A stretch of DNA of 64,000 bases from SVEL01 sp017381055 (lineage in GTDB: Bacteria; Bacillota; Clostridia; Lachnospirales; Lachnospiraceae): positions 42,412-106,411 of the forward strand of contig JAXJYC010000064.1 of assembly GCA_036307185.1 (NCBI GenBank), written 5' to 3'. Both the position numbers and the translations under genes were made by a program. The notes under the pieces were generated by a model. It had not been told where the DNA came from. It searched no databases and saw only the letters and a list, made by a program, of their open reading frames with translations. Positions 9,935 through 17,361 of the stretch are shown piece by piece. Positions within the stretch are counted from its first letter, which is position 1; every line of letters starts with the position of its first letter.

Positions 9935-10258
9935 CTACTCCTTTATAATATCTCCTACAATCTCATCAACCCAACGAAGATAATTCTCCTCATAAAGCTG
10001 CTCCATCTTATCTGTCTGAGCTAAAATATCGCTTCGCATTTTAGACATCTCTTGTCTCTTTTCTTCCTCAAGCTTTAATTTCAAATTAGCAAGACTTTCT
10101 TCTGTCTCTTTATTTACACGTTCATCAAATTCTTTTATCTTACGGCAAGTGAGCTTTTCATACTCTTCTTTCTCTTTTTCTGACTCACACAAAATGCTTG
10201 TAGCTGCCATTTCTATTTTCGAAAGCTCATCAATAACTTCATCAACATTATTGCTCAT
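9935..10258 (-). CDS. V-type ATP synthase subunit G/H-like peripheral stalk protein
   Basis: A 107-residue, nearly all-helical, highly charged protein (KLKLEEEKRQEMSKM and similar heptads) encoded first in the ATPase operon. Its length and position fit subunit G/H, which pairs with subunit E to form the peripheral stalk. Sequence conservation in this subunit is always low, so the call rests on coiled-coil character and context. The ribosome-binding site AAAAGGAG lies upstream of ATG 10258. Confidence 0.82.
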   Translation of the reverse strand: MSNNVDEVIDELSKIEMAATSILCESEKEKEEYEKLTCRKIKEFDERVNKETEESLANLKLKLEEEKRQEMSKMRSDILAQTDKMEQLYEENYLRWVDEIVGDIIKE

Positions 10259-10280
10259 ATGTGACTCCTTTTCTAGCTAT

Positions 10281-10315
10281 AATTAACCGTTAATTTAATA
10301 CCTTTTTACATTATA
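10281..10315 (-). promoter_or_regulatory. Probable -10 box and operator-like palindrome of the V-ATPase operon
   Basis: On the minus strand a TATAAT lies at 10310-10315, about 50 bases upstream of the first ATPase gene. The -35 region is poor. Just downstream, around the expected transcript start and leader, is the palindrome AATTAACCGTTAATT (10281-10295), which could be a regulator site. The -10 box is seen directly; the operator role is inference. Confidence 0.45.
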
Positions 10316-10483
10316 CTACTAATTTATAAAAAGAAAAGAGAAAAGGACGTAATTTTACTTTACTTAACATAGCATTTTATGTTATTTTGTTCTTGCAAAT
10401 ATTTAATATATTATTTATTGATTATATTTTATAGTAGAAGATTTTTCTTTACATTACTATTTATCAGAAAGGAAGACTTTATA

Positions 10484-11119
10484 ATGAGATTAAGAAATGT
10501 AAAAGGTTCTAGAGAAGCTATCGTAGCAAGTGAATTTACAATAAATGAGCCAGAAAGCCACAAGGGCAATTGGACTGAAGTTTTTGGCAACAACAAGCCA
10601 ATACATATCGAAGTAGGTATGGGAAAGGGTAGATTTATCACAGATTTAGCTAAAGCAAATCCAGATATTAACTATATCGGTATTGAAAAGTACTCAAGTG
10701 TACTTATCCGTGCCCTTGAAAAAAGACAGGAAGTTGAGCTTGATAACCTCCTCTTTATCCGTATGGATGCAGAAGATATTTGTGACGTATTTGCTCCAGA
10801 AGAAGTTGCTAAAATCTACTTAAACTTCTCAGATCCATGGCCAAAGGATCGCCATGCTAAGCGTCGACTCACATCAAAGGAGTTCTTCAATCGCTATAAC
10901 AACATCTTAAAGGCCGACGGCGTAGTAGAATTCAAAACAGATAACCGCCCACTTTTTGACTTCTCCCTTGAGCAAGTACCTGAAGCTGGCTGGAATCTTG
11001 TAGCCCATACATTTGACCTTCACAACTCACCAATGAATGAAGGTAACATTATGACAGAGTACGAAGAAAAGTTTTCTTCTATGGGTAACCCAATCCATAA
11101 ACTTATCGCAAATAGATAA
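10484..11119 (+). CDS. trmB: tRNA (guanine-N7-)-methyltransferase
   Basis: TrmB methylates G46 in the variable loop of tRNAs using S-adenosylmethionine. The SAM-binding loop is HIEVGMGKGRF (41-51) and the family signature is DPWPKDRHAKRR (117-128), followed later by EFKTDNRPLFDFSL. I choose ATG 10484 (MRLRNVKGSR), giving 211 residues, because AAAGGAAG precedes it. The open frame continues 35 codons upstream, but those encode a hydrophobic stretch unlike TrmB. Confidence 0.96.
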   Translation: MRLRNVKGSREAIVASEFTINEPESHKGNWTEVFGNNKPIHIEVGMGKGRFITDLAKANPDINYIGIEKYSSVLIRALEKRQEVELDNLLFIRMDAEDICDVFAPEEVAKIYLNFSDPWPKDRHAKRRLTSKEFFNRYNNILKADGVVEFKTDNRPLFDFSLEQVPEAGWNLVAHTFDLHNSPMNEGNIMTEYEEKFSSMGNPIHKLIANR

Positions 11120-11171
11120 ATACTTTTTAATAAAAAATTTTATATTTAATACATAAAACAATAAAAAAGTT

Positions 11172-11226
11172 GAGGTATTTTGAAGATTTTTATGTTTTTT
11201 TACAAAATCTTCAACCTCGATTTTAC
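11172..11226 (+). terminator. Probable terminator after trmB
   Basis: GAAGATTTT (11182-11190) pairs with AAAATCTTC (11204-11212), and an outer GAGGT (11172-11176) pairs with ACCTC (11214-11218) across an internal bulge. GATTTTA follows. The U tract is modest, so efficiency is uncertain. Confidence 0.55.
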
Positions 11227-11298
11227 TTGTAAATACGGGCTTTTTTGCACTTTTAGAAAACTATTTGAAAATTTTTTTAAATTTTTTTAAAAAAAGGC

Positions 11299-11327
11299 TT
11301 GCATTTTTCTAAACTATAATATATAAT
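11299..11327 (+). promoter_or_regulatory. Housekeeping promoter of tRNA-Lys
   Basis: TTGCAT (11299-11304), exactly 17 bases, then a perfect TATAAT (11322-11327). The transcript would start near 11334, about 40 bases before the tRNA. Confidence 0.85.
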
Positions 11328-11371
11328 ACTCCTTGCGTTGAGGAAATGACCAAAACGCTTAAAATATAAGA

Positions 11372-11444
11372 GCGCGATTAGCTCAGATGGTAGAGCACCT
11401 GACTCTTAATCAGGGTGTCCAGGGTTCGAGCCCCTGATCGCGCA
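11372..11444 (+). tRNA. tRNA-Lys (anticodon CTT)
   Basis: All four stems pair. The acceptor is GCGCGAT/ATCGCGC. The anticodon stem CCTGA/TCAGG encloses the loop CTCTTAA with anticodon CTT at 11405-11407. The T stem CAGGG/CCCTG encloses TTCGAGC, and the discriminator is A. The 3' CCA is not encoded and must be added. Confidence 0.97.
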
Positions 11445-11448
11445 TTAG

Positions 11449-11495
11449 AAGTACATTTTTTGTGACGTAAGAGCATGGGGAATGTGCTTTTTTGT
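11449..11495 (+). terminator. Probable terminator of the tRNA-Lys transcript
   Basis: AAGTACATT (11449-11457) pairs with AATGTGCTT (11481-11489) with one G-U pair, followed by a run of T. The loop is long (about 23 bases), so this is moderately supported. Confidence 0.5.
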
Positions 11496-11540
11496 TTTGT
11501 TAAAACATACAAATATATAATACAAATTTAAGGAAAAATT

Positions 11541-12296
11541 ATGAATAGCTCCAATACAAAACGTACATATAAATTACAATCAAATTCCAGTGTTTTCAAA
11601 TCCGGCATGAAGGACGGCATTCCTATCGGATTAGGTTACCTTGCTGTATCCTTTTCTCTTGGTATAATGGCAAAGAAGGCTGGCCTTTCTCCCTTTCAAG
11701 GATTGCTAGCTAGTTTCTTATGCAACGCCTCTGCCGGTGAATACGCTGGATTTTCTATTATTGCAGCAGGAGCCACCTATCTAGAGATGGCGCTTGCAAT
11801 TTTTATTGCAAACGCAAGATACTTACTTATGAGTTGCGCCATGAGTCAAAGATTTTCTCCAAATACATCTATATTTCATAGATTAATAATGGCATTTGAC
11901 ATCACAGACGAAGTATTTGCGATTTCTATTGCAAGACCAGGCTTCCTAAATCCTTACTATACATACGGCGCTATGACAACCACTATGCCTCTTTGGGCTA
12001 TAGGAACTGCCCTAGGTGTAATTGCAGGAAATATGCTACCAATTAGACTTGTAAGCGCCTTTAGTGTTGCGTTATACGGAATGTTCTTAGCAGTAATCAT
12101 TCCGCCAGCACGAAAGGATAAAATAATTGCAGGAATAATCGTTATTTGCTTTGCACTAAGCTTTGCATCATGCTACATTCCATTTATAAAGGATATGTCC
12201 GATGGTTCAAAGACAATCATACTTACAGTGCTTATATCTACAATAGCAGCTATTGTATTTCCAAGAAAAGAAGAAAGTGAGGCCACAAATGACTAA
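11541..12296 (+). CDS. azlC: AzlC family branched-chain amino acid exporter, large subunit
   Basis: A 251-residue membrane protein with several hydrophobic helices and the AzlC opening KDGIPIGLGYLAVSFSLG followed by LLASFLCNASAGEYAG. Together with the small AzlD protein it forms an exporter of branched-chain amino acids or analogues (known for B. subtilis azlCD). Start ATG 11541 has AAGGAAAA upstream. The last 8 bases overlap the start of azlD, which indicates translational coupling. No regulator gene lies next to it. Confidence 0.93.
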   Translation: MNSSNTKRTYKLQSNSSVFKSGMKDGIPIGLGYLAVSFSLGIMAKKAGLSPFQGLLASFLCNASAGEYAGFSIIAAGATYLEMALAIFIANARYLLMSCAMSQRFSPNTSIFHRLIMAFDITDEVFAISIARPGFLNPYYTYGAMTTTMPLWAIGTALGVIAGNMLPIRLVSAFSVALYGMFLAVIIPPARKDKIIAGIIVICFALSFASCYIPFIKDMSDGSKTIILTVLISTIAAIVFPRKEESEATND

Positions 12297-12597
12297 TAAT
12301 ACATATATCTATATACTTATAATGGCCGCAGTTTCTTTCACCATACGAGCACTGCCAGTTACATTAATCAAGAAACCTATTAAAAATCAATTTATACAGT
12401 CATTCCTATATTACGTACCATATGTAACCTTAGCAGTTATGACATTCCCAGCTATAATTCACGCTACACAAAGTATCTACTCTGGAATAGCAGCATTTAT
12501 AGTTGGTGTATTTACAGCTTGGAAGGGCTGGGACTTATTCAAAGTTGCTAGTTCCTGCTGTCTCATCGTACTTATATTAGAACTATTTCTAATATAA
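12289..12597 (+). CDS. azlD: AzlD family branched-chain amino acid exporter, small subunit
   Basis: A 102-residue protein with three or four membrane helices and the AzlD features FTIRALPVTLIKKP near the N-terminus and YYVPYVTLAVMTFP in the middle. I place the start at ATG 12289, which overlaps the azlC stop by 8 bases. An in-frame ATG 12 codons earlier lies inside azlC and adds only basic residues. It is the partner subunit of AzlC. Confidence 0.92.
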   Translation: MTNNTYIYILIMAAVSFTIRALPVTLIKKPIKNQFIQSFLYYVPYVTLAVMTFPAIIHATQSIYSGIAAFIVGVFTAWKGWDLFKVASSCCLIVLILELFLI

Positions 12598-12689
12598 GTA
12601 GAAATACATCAACACCAATGTGATTTGGTTAACTTCAAAATCGTCAAACTATGTTTTTATGAAATTACCATTTTCTTTCATACAACTAC

Positions 12690-12943
12690 ACTTTACGGTC
12701 ATTATACACTCCTCTTAACATTTCAACCGTATAACTTCTTATACTTTACGGTTAATATGTTAAATAAAACAAATATAAACCGTAAAGTATTGCCTATTTT
12801 ACGTTTATATTTCAAACTGCGTCTTTTTTCAACGTAAATTTGTAAGTATACCTACGTACTAAAACTATATATTTCCGATAACAAACGTAATCTCTCTTTA
12901 TTTATACAGTCAAAATAAGATTTTTATCATAAATAACCGTAAT
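12690..12943. repeat. Cluster of TTTACGGTT-type repeats in the azlD-hflC intergenic region
   Basis: The 412-base gap holds no convincing gene. It carries eight related copies of a (T)TTACG(G)TT motif in both orientations, at about 12690, 12725, 12745, 12778, 12797, 12831, 12883 and 12935. Two of them form a perfect 13-bp inverted repeat, ATACTTTACGGTT (12741-12753) and AACCGTAAAGTAT (12778-12790). The function is unknown to me. A multi-site protein-binding region is the simplest reading. Confidence 0.6.
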
Positions 12944-12971
12944 ATAACCATTCATTACAATCCCTGAGCCA

Positions 12972-12999
12972 CAAAAAAAACAGAACCCTAAGGCTCTGT
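12972..12999 (-). terminator. Rho-independent terminator of hflKC
   Basis: Read on the minus strand, ACAGAGCC and GGTTCTGT form an 8-bp stem with one G-U pair and a short loop, followed directly by eight T. It lies ten bases after the hflC stop. Confidence 0.88.
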
Positions 13000-13009
13000 T
13001 TTTTTTACT

Positions 13010-13885
13010 TTATTGTCCGTAAAAAATTTGTACAAGTGGCGAATCTGGCGATAAGATAAGTGTCTTATTTCCTCCAGCAAGAGATGCCTTAGCTGCATCT
13101 AATGCTCTTACAAATGTGTAGAAATCACTTCTTGATGCATCATTGTATGCTGATGATAAAATCTGCATATACTGTGCTTCGCCTTCTGCAACAATCTGCT
13201 CTGCCTGAGCCGATGCCTCTGCAAGCATAATAGATACATCCTTATCTGTTTTATTCATAATAATCTGTGATTCAGCACTACCCTCTGCTGTGTACTGAGC
13301 AGCCATCTGCTCTCTCTCAGAAATCATTCTATCATATACAGCCGCCTTGTTAGCATCTGGAAGGTCAAGATGCTTTGTCTCAACACTTACAAGTTCAATA
13401 CCATACTGATCCATATCGCCTCCGATTCTGTCCATTACAGAAACGCTAAGCTCACCATCTCTAGCACTGATAACCTCTGCCTGTGTCATTCCACCAATTA
13501 CTTCCTTTAATGAATTGTATACAGCTGCATTTATTCTTGTCTCTGCACTTGTAACAGAGGCACTTAAGCTCTTAGCGAACACATATGGATCGCTAACTTG
13601 CCAGAGCACGTATGTATCTGTTACCATTGTTTTCTTATCCATTGTGATAACATCACTTGTCTCTAAATCATAGAGAAGAATCTGCTTAGGAATTGTATCT
13701 ACATTTTCTACGAAAGGAATCTTAAATGTGATACCTTCTTCTGTAATTACTCTGTCAACCTTACCAAAAACTCTTACAAGTTTATACTCATTTTCGTATG
13801 TAATAACTATAGAATTAAGAGCCAAAACAACGGCTAATACAGCTATAATTCCAAACAACCATTTAACTATATTATTCTTCTTCAT
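13010..13885 (-). CDS. hflC: Membrane protease-modulator HflC (SPFH/band 7)
   Basis: HflC partners with HflK in a large membrane-anchored ring that modulates the FtsH protease. An N-terminal membrane helix (about 8-29) is followed by a band-7 domain starting at VRVFGKVDRVI. The later helical part contains AEGSAESQ and AEGEAQYMQIL, and the FYTFVRALDAAKASL region is near the end. The start is set at ATG 13885 (MKKNN) because GGGAGG lies seven bases before it. An ATG six codons earlier contains that ribosome-binding site. The first 14 bases overlap the end of hflK. Confidence 0.93.
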   Translation of the reverse strand: MKKNNIVKWLFGIIAVLAVVLALNSIVITYENEYKLVRVFGKVDRVITEEGITFKIPFVENVDTIPKQILLYDLETSDVITMDKKTMVTDTYVLWQVSDPYVFAKSLSASVTSAETRINAAVYNSLKEVIGGMTQAEVISARDGELSVSVMDRIGGDMDQYGIELVSVETKHLDLPDANKAAVYDRMISEREQMAAQYTAEGSAESQIIMNKTDKDVSIMLAEASAQAEQIVAEGEAQYMQILSSAYNDASRSDFYTFVRALDAAKASLAGGNKTLILSPDSPLVQIFYGQ

Positions 13886-14867
13886 TTCCAGTACCTCCCT
13901 CATTTACTATTGTATTACTAAATGTTCCGAGAGGAAGTAGCTTCTGAACAGAACCATCACCGCTATCTATAATAACCTCAAGTTCTGGTAAAATCTCTTC
14001 CATAGATTCATAGAACATTCTCTGCTTTGTAATATCTGGGAACTTTATGTACTCTGCATACATTGCATTAAATCTTGCAACCTGTCCTTCAGCTTCCTTA
14101 ATTCTATTAGCCTTATCAGCCTCTGCCTTCTGAATAATCTGGTCTACTGAAGCCTCTGCAGCTGGAATCTTTTCATTCTGATACTTATTAGCATTATTAA
14201 GGGCTGTTTCTTTACCCTGCTTAGCTGTTTCTACAGCCTTAAATGCACTCATAACCTCCTCTGTAGGTGGCTCTGCATCCTGCATAGATATATTTACAAG
14301 ACGAATACCTATATCATTTGTTGTAAGTCTTTCCATAAGCATTTCTTTAATCTGAGCCTGAATTTCACCCTTACCAGTTGTAAGTACCTTATCAACCTCT
14401 GACTGACCTATAACTGTACGAATACAGCTTTGCGCCATATTCTTAAGAATTCCTTCTGGGTCTGATGATGCATATAATGCCTTAACTGGATCTGATACCT
14501 GATACTCAACATAGAAATCTACGTTGATAAAATTGTAATCAGATGTAATCATAAGTGACTCAGTTTCAATTGTTGCATTAGTATTAGAGTCATATCCTAT
14601 AGCAAAGCTCTTAATAGTTGTATCAACCTTCTCTACCTGCTGAACAAATGGAATCTTAAAATGAAGTCCTGGGTCTGACACAGTTTCAGCATTACCAAAA
14701 GTGATGAGAACTGCTGCCTCCTGCTCCTTTACATTGTAAAATGACTGACTTCCAATTATTACTGCAAGAATAACTGCAATAGCCACTAAAACAAATTTTT
14801 TGACTGCCTTTGGATCTAAATCCTTAAATTCAAAATCATAATTTCCGTTATTATTAGTGATTTTCAT
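13872..14867 (-). CDS. hflK: FtsH protease activity modulator HflK
   Basis: A 331-residue SPFH/band-7 protein with a single membrane helix (about 28-48). It has an SPFH domain beginning KEQEAAVLITFGNAETV, and the Ala/Glu-rich coiled-coil end (ANKYQNEKIPAAEASVDQII) and NAMYAEYIKFPDITKQRMFY are typical of HflK. The ribosome-binding site AAGGAGG precedes ATG 14867. The gene overlaps hflC by 14 bases, so the two subunits are made in a coupled way. The complex is expected at the inner leaflet with FtsH. Confidence 0.93.
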   Translation of the reverse strand: MKITNNNGNYDFEFKDLDPKAVKKFVLVAIAVILAVIIGSQSFYNVKEQEAAVLITFGNAETVSDPGLHFKIPFVQQVEKVDTTIKSFAIGYDSNTNATIETESLMITSDYNFINVDFYVEYQVSDPVKALYASSDPEGILKNMAQSCIRTVIGQSEVDKVLTTGKGEIQAQIKEMLMERLTTNDIGIRLVNISMQDAEPPTEEVMSAFKAVETAKQGKETALNNANKYQNEKIPAAEASVDQIIQKAEADKANRIKEAEGQVARFNAMYAEYIKFPDITKQRMFYESMEEILPELEVIIDSGDGSVQKLLPLGTFSNTIVNEGGTGNEEE

Positions 14868-14899
14868 TTTATGTTGCCTCCTTATATTTATTTACTTTA

Positions 14900-14934
14900 A
14901 AGCTGCCGCACTTTTTTATAAAATACGGCAGCTT
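14900..14934 (-). terminator. Stem-loop between the aconitase-family gene and hflK
   Basis: AAGCTGCCG (14900-14908) and CGGCAGCTT (14926-14934) form a perfect 9-bp stem with a 17-base loop. It probably terminates the upstream hydratase transcript on the minus strand, but the T tract after it is weak, so a regulatory role in the hflK leader is also possible. Confidence 0.55.
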
Positions 14935-14970
14935 CATTATTACCTATCGCAACACTACGACATACAATAA

Positions 14971-17265
14971 CTATTTTCTGTTGTAATTAATCAAACAACC
15001 CTTAAGAATAATATCTCTCTCATCGTCTGTTAACTCACCCATCTTCAATGTAAACTCCTCAATTGAAGATTCATTCTTGATAACATATGCTGGGATCTCA
15101 GTTGCCTTTTCCTTAATAGCATTTGCTATATTTGGAACAAAGATATAATCTCCATTTGCAAATGGAAGCTCATCCTCTTCATAAATGAATGGAAGCATAC
15201 CCCAGTTAATAAGGTTTGAACGATATCTCTTTGTAGCATATTCCTTTGCAATGTTCGCAAAACCACCAAGTACCTTCTGACATGATGCGGCCTGTTCTCT
15301 AGCAGAACCATCACCTGGCTTAACAGCATAAATTGTTGAACCAAAGCTTGTATTCTCATGACTAGCATCAGCACACTTTGTCTTAATAGCTGTCATTACA
15401 TTCTTAATCTCTGGATACTTCTCACATGGACAAACGCCCTCTTCTCTCATTCTTTCCATATCCTGAACAATCTTAGCCTTACCTACATACTCAGGATCCT
15501 TTCTTGAAAGTGTAAACTCTGCAAGACCAAGTGGATTTGAACGATATGATGAAGTCTCTCCAGATGGAATAAGCTCATCTGTTGTTGTAACAGGATCATG
15601 AATCTCTGAAACAACCTTAAGTAATACGTTCTCTGTAAGTGCGATCATCTTTGGCCAATCCTTAATGTTTGGACCAAACTTAATTTCTACTGAAGGATCA
15701 GCTACACCCTTTGAATCAAATACTCTGTTCTCATAAATAGCAGAGTCAAAATGATACTTAGGTGATGTGTATTCCATATCAAGATCAGTTGCTGATGTAA
15801 GGTAACCCTTATTAGCTGCTGTAGCTGCAATTGAACGAGCGTCCATAAGAGCAACTGATGAAATCTGACCATTCTGTAACTTAGAACCTTCTCTGTTAGG
15901 GAAGTTTCTTGTAGAATGTCTAATACTAAGTGCGTTATTAGATGGTGTATCACCAGCACCGAAGCAAGGTCCACAGAATGCAGTCTTAACGATAGCACCT
16001 GTCTGCATAAGGTCTGCAAGACGACCATTTCTAGCAAGCTCAACATAAATTGGTGTACTTGCCGGATATACACTAAGTGTAAACTCATCAGCACCTATAA
16101 ACTTGCCCTTTAAGATATCAGCTGCATCACAGATGTTCTCAAATCCACCACCTGCACAACCAGCGATAACACCCTGCTCTACATAGAGCTTACCATTTCT
16201 AATCTTATCTGTAAGCTTATAATCAACCTTACCATCAAGGCTTACTAAAGCTCTCTTCTCTACATCATGTAATACATCTAAAAGATTTGCATTAACTTCG
16301 TCGATTGTATATACGTTGCTTGGGTGGAATGGCATAGCGATCATTGGCTTAATCTTGCTTAAGTCAACATATACAACGCCATCGTAGTAAGCAACTTCAC
16401 CAGGATTTAACTCCTTGTACTCAGAAACTCTTCCATGAATATCATAGAATTCCTTAATCTTCTCATCTGTCTGCCAGATAGATGAAAGACATGTTGTCTC
16501 TGTTGTCATAACGTCAACACCGATTCTGAAATCAGCACTAAGGGATGCAACACCAGGACCTACGAACTCCATAACTTTATTCTTAACATATCCATTACCA
16601 AATACAGCACCAATAATCGCTAACGCAACGTCCTGAGGACCTACGCCCTTAGCTGGTGAACCTGTAAGGTAAATAGCTACAACGCCTGGCATATTGATAT
16701 CATATGTCTGTGAAAGAAGCTGCTTAACAAGCTCAGGACCACCTTCACCCATAGCCATAGTACCAAGAGCACCGTAACGTGTATGGCTATCTGAACCAAG
16801 AATCATCTTGCCACCGCCAGCGAGCATTTCTCTTGCAAACTGATGGATAACTGCCTGATGAGGTGGTACGTAAACTCCACCATACTTCTTAGCACATGTA
16901 AGACCATACATATGATCATCTTCATTAATTGTACCACCTACTGCACAAAGTGAATTGTGACAGTTTGTAAGTACGTATGGAATAGGGAACTTCTCAAGAC
17001 CTGACGCACGTGCTGTCTGGATAATTCCTACGAATGTAATATCATGTGATGTAAGCTTATCAAACTTAACCTGAAGCTTCTCCATATTTCCTGAAGTATT
17101 ATGCTCCTCTAAAATTCCATAAGCGATTGTATTCTTTGCTGCTTCTTCTTTAGTAATATATTTACTACCAAGCTTATTTTTTAATAATGCTTCTGACTCT
17201 GCTGAAACTTCTACGATTTCATTGCCACCGAGTAAGTAAGCGCCACCATTACTAAGTTTAATCAT
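14971..17265 (-). CDS. Aconitase-family hydratase (aconitate hydratase-like)
   Basis: A 764-residue [4Fe-4S] hydratase of the aconitase superfamily. Likely cluster ligands are Cys370 (in GVIAGCAGGG) and Cys431/Cys434 (CGPC). GSDSHTRYGALG (157-168) is a classic aconitase active-site motif, and the C-terminal swivel domain follows (FGSTIYAVK, KRYRSNLINWGMLPF). The most likely reaction is citrate/isocitrate isomerisation, but related enzymes act on homoaconitate or methylcitrate, so the substrate is not certain. The gene is monocistronic between two hairpins with a good GGAGG before ATG 17265. No other TCA-cycle gene is adjacent. Confidence 0.9.
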   Translation of the reverse strand: MIKLSNGGAYLLGGNEIVEVSAESEALLKNKLGSKYITKEEAAKNTIAYGILEEHNTSGNMEKLQVKFDKLTSHDITFVGIIQTARASGLEKFPIPYVLTNCHNSLCAVGGTINEDDHMYGLTCAKKYGGVYVPPHQAVIHQFAREMLAGGGKMILGSDSHTRYGALGTMAMGEGGPELVKQLLSQTYDINMPGVVAIYLTGSPAKGVGPQDVALAIIGAVFGNGYVKNKVMEFVGPGVASLSADFRIGVDVMTTETTCLSSIWQTDEKIKEFYDIHGRVSEYKELNPGEVAYYDGVVYVDLSKIKPMIAMPFHPSNVYTIDEVNANLLDVLHDVEKRALVSLDGKVDYKLTDKIRNGKLYVEQGVIAGCAGGGFENICDAADILKGKFIGADEFTLSVYPASTPIYVELARNGRLADLMQTGAIVKTAFCGPCFGAGDTPSNNALSIRHSTRNFPNREGSKLQNGQISSVALMDARSIAATAANKGYLTSATDLDMEYTSPKYHFDSAIYENRVFDSKGVADPSVEIKFGPNIKDWPKMIALTENVLLKVVSEIHDPVTTTDELIPSGETSSYRSNPLGLAEFTLSRKDPEYVGKAKIVQDMERMREEGVCPCEKYPEIKNVMTAIKTKCADASHENTSFGSTIYAVKPGDGSAREQAASCQKVLGGFANIAKEYATKRYRSNLINWGMLPFIYEEDELPFANGDYIFVPNIANAIKEKATEIPAYVIKNESSIEEFTLKMGELTDDERDIILKGCLINYNRK

Positions 17266-17288
17266 TGTCTTTCCTCCAAAATATATTT

Positions 17289-17346
17289 ACGGGTGTGAAC
17301 AAAGTTCACACCCGTATAGTGTAGCATAGTAAATAGACAAAATCAA
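17289..17346 (-). promoter_or_regulatory. Promoter and 5'-terminal hairpin of the aconitase-family gene
   Basis: On the minus strand, TTGATT (17341-17346), 17 bases and TACACT (17318-17323) form a promoter. The expected first transcribed bases fall in a perfect 12-bp hairpin, ACGGGTGTGAAC/GTTCACACCCGT (17289-17315, 3-base loop). The mRNA would therefore begin with this stem, which could stabilise the message or be an operator as DNA. It could also end transcripts coming from glgB, though no T tract follows. Confidence 0.6.
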
Positions 17347-17361
17347 TTATTTATCTTTTAT

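Noticed and set aside
11271..11297. T7/A7-rich tract before tRNA-Lys as a phase-variable repeat
   Set aside because: It is only AT-rich DNA in a promoter upstream region, probably an UP-like element; it is not in a coding frame.
12625..12837. Open frame of 70 codons after azlD
   Set aside because: No ribosome-binding site, residue composition like translated AT-rich DNA, and it overlaps the TTTACGG repeat array.
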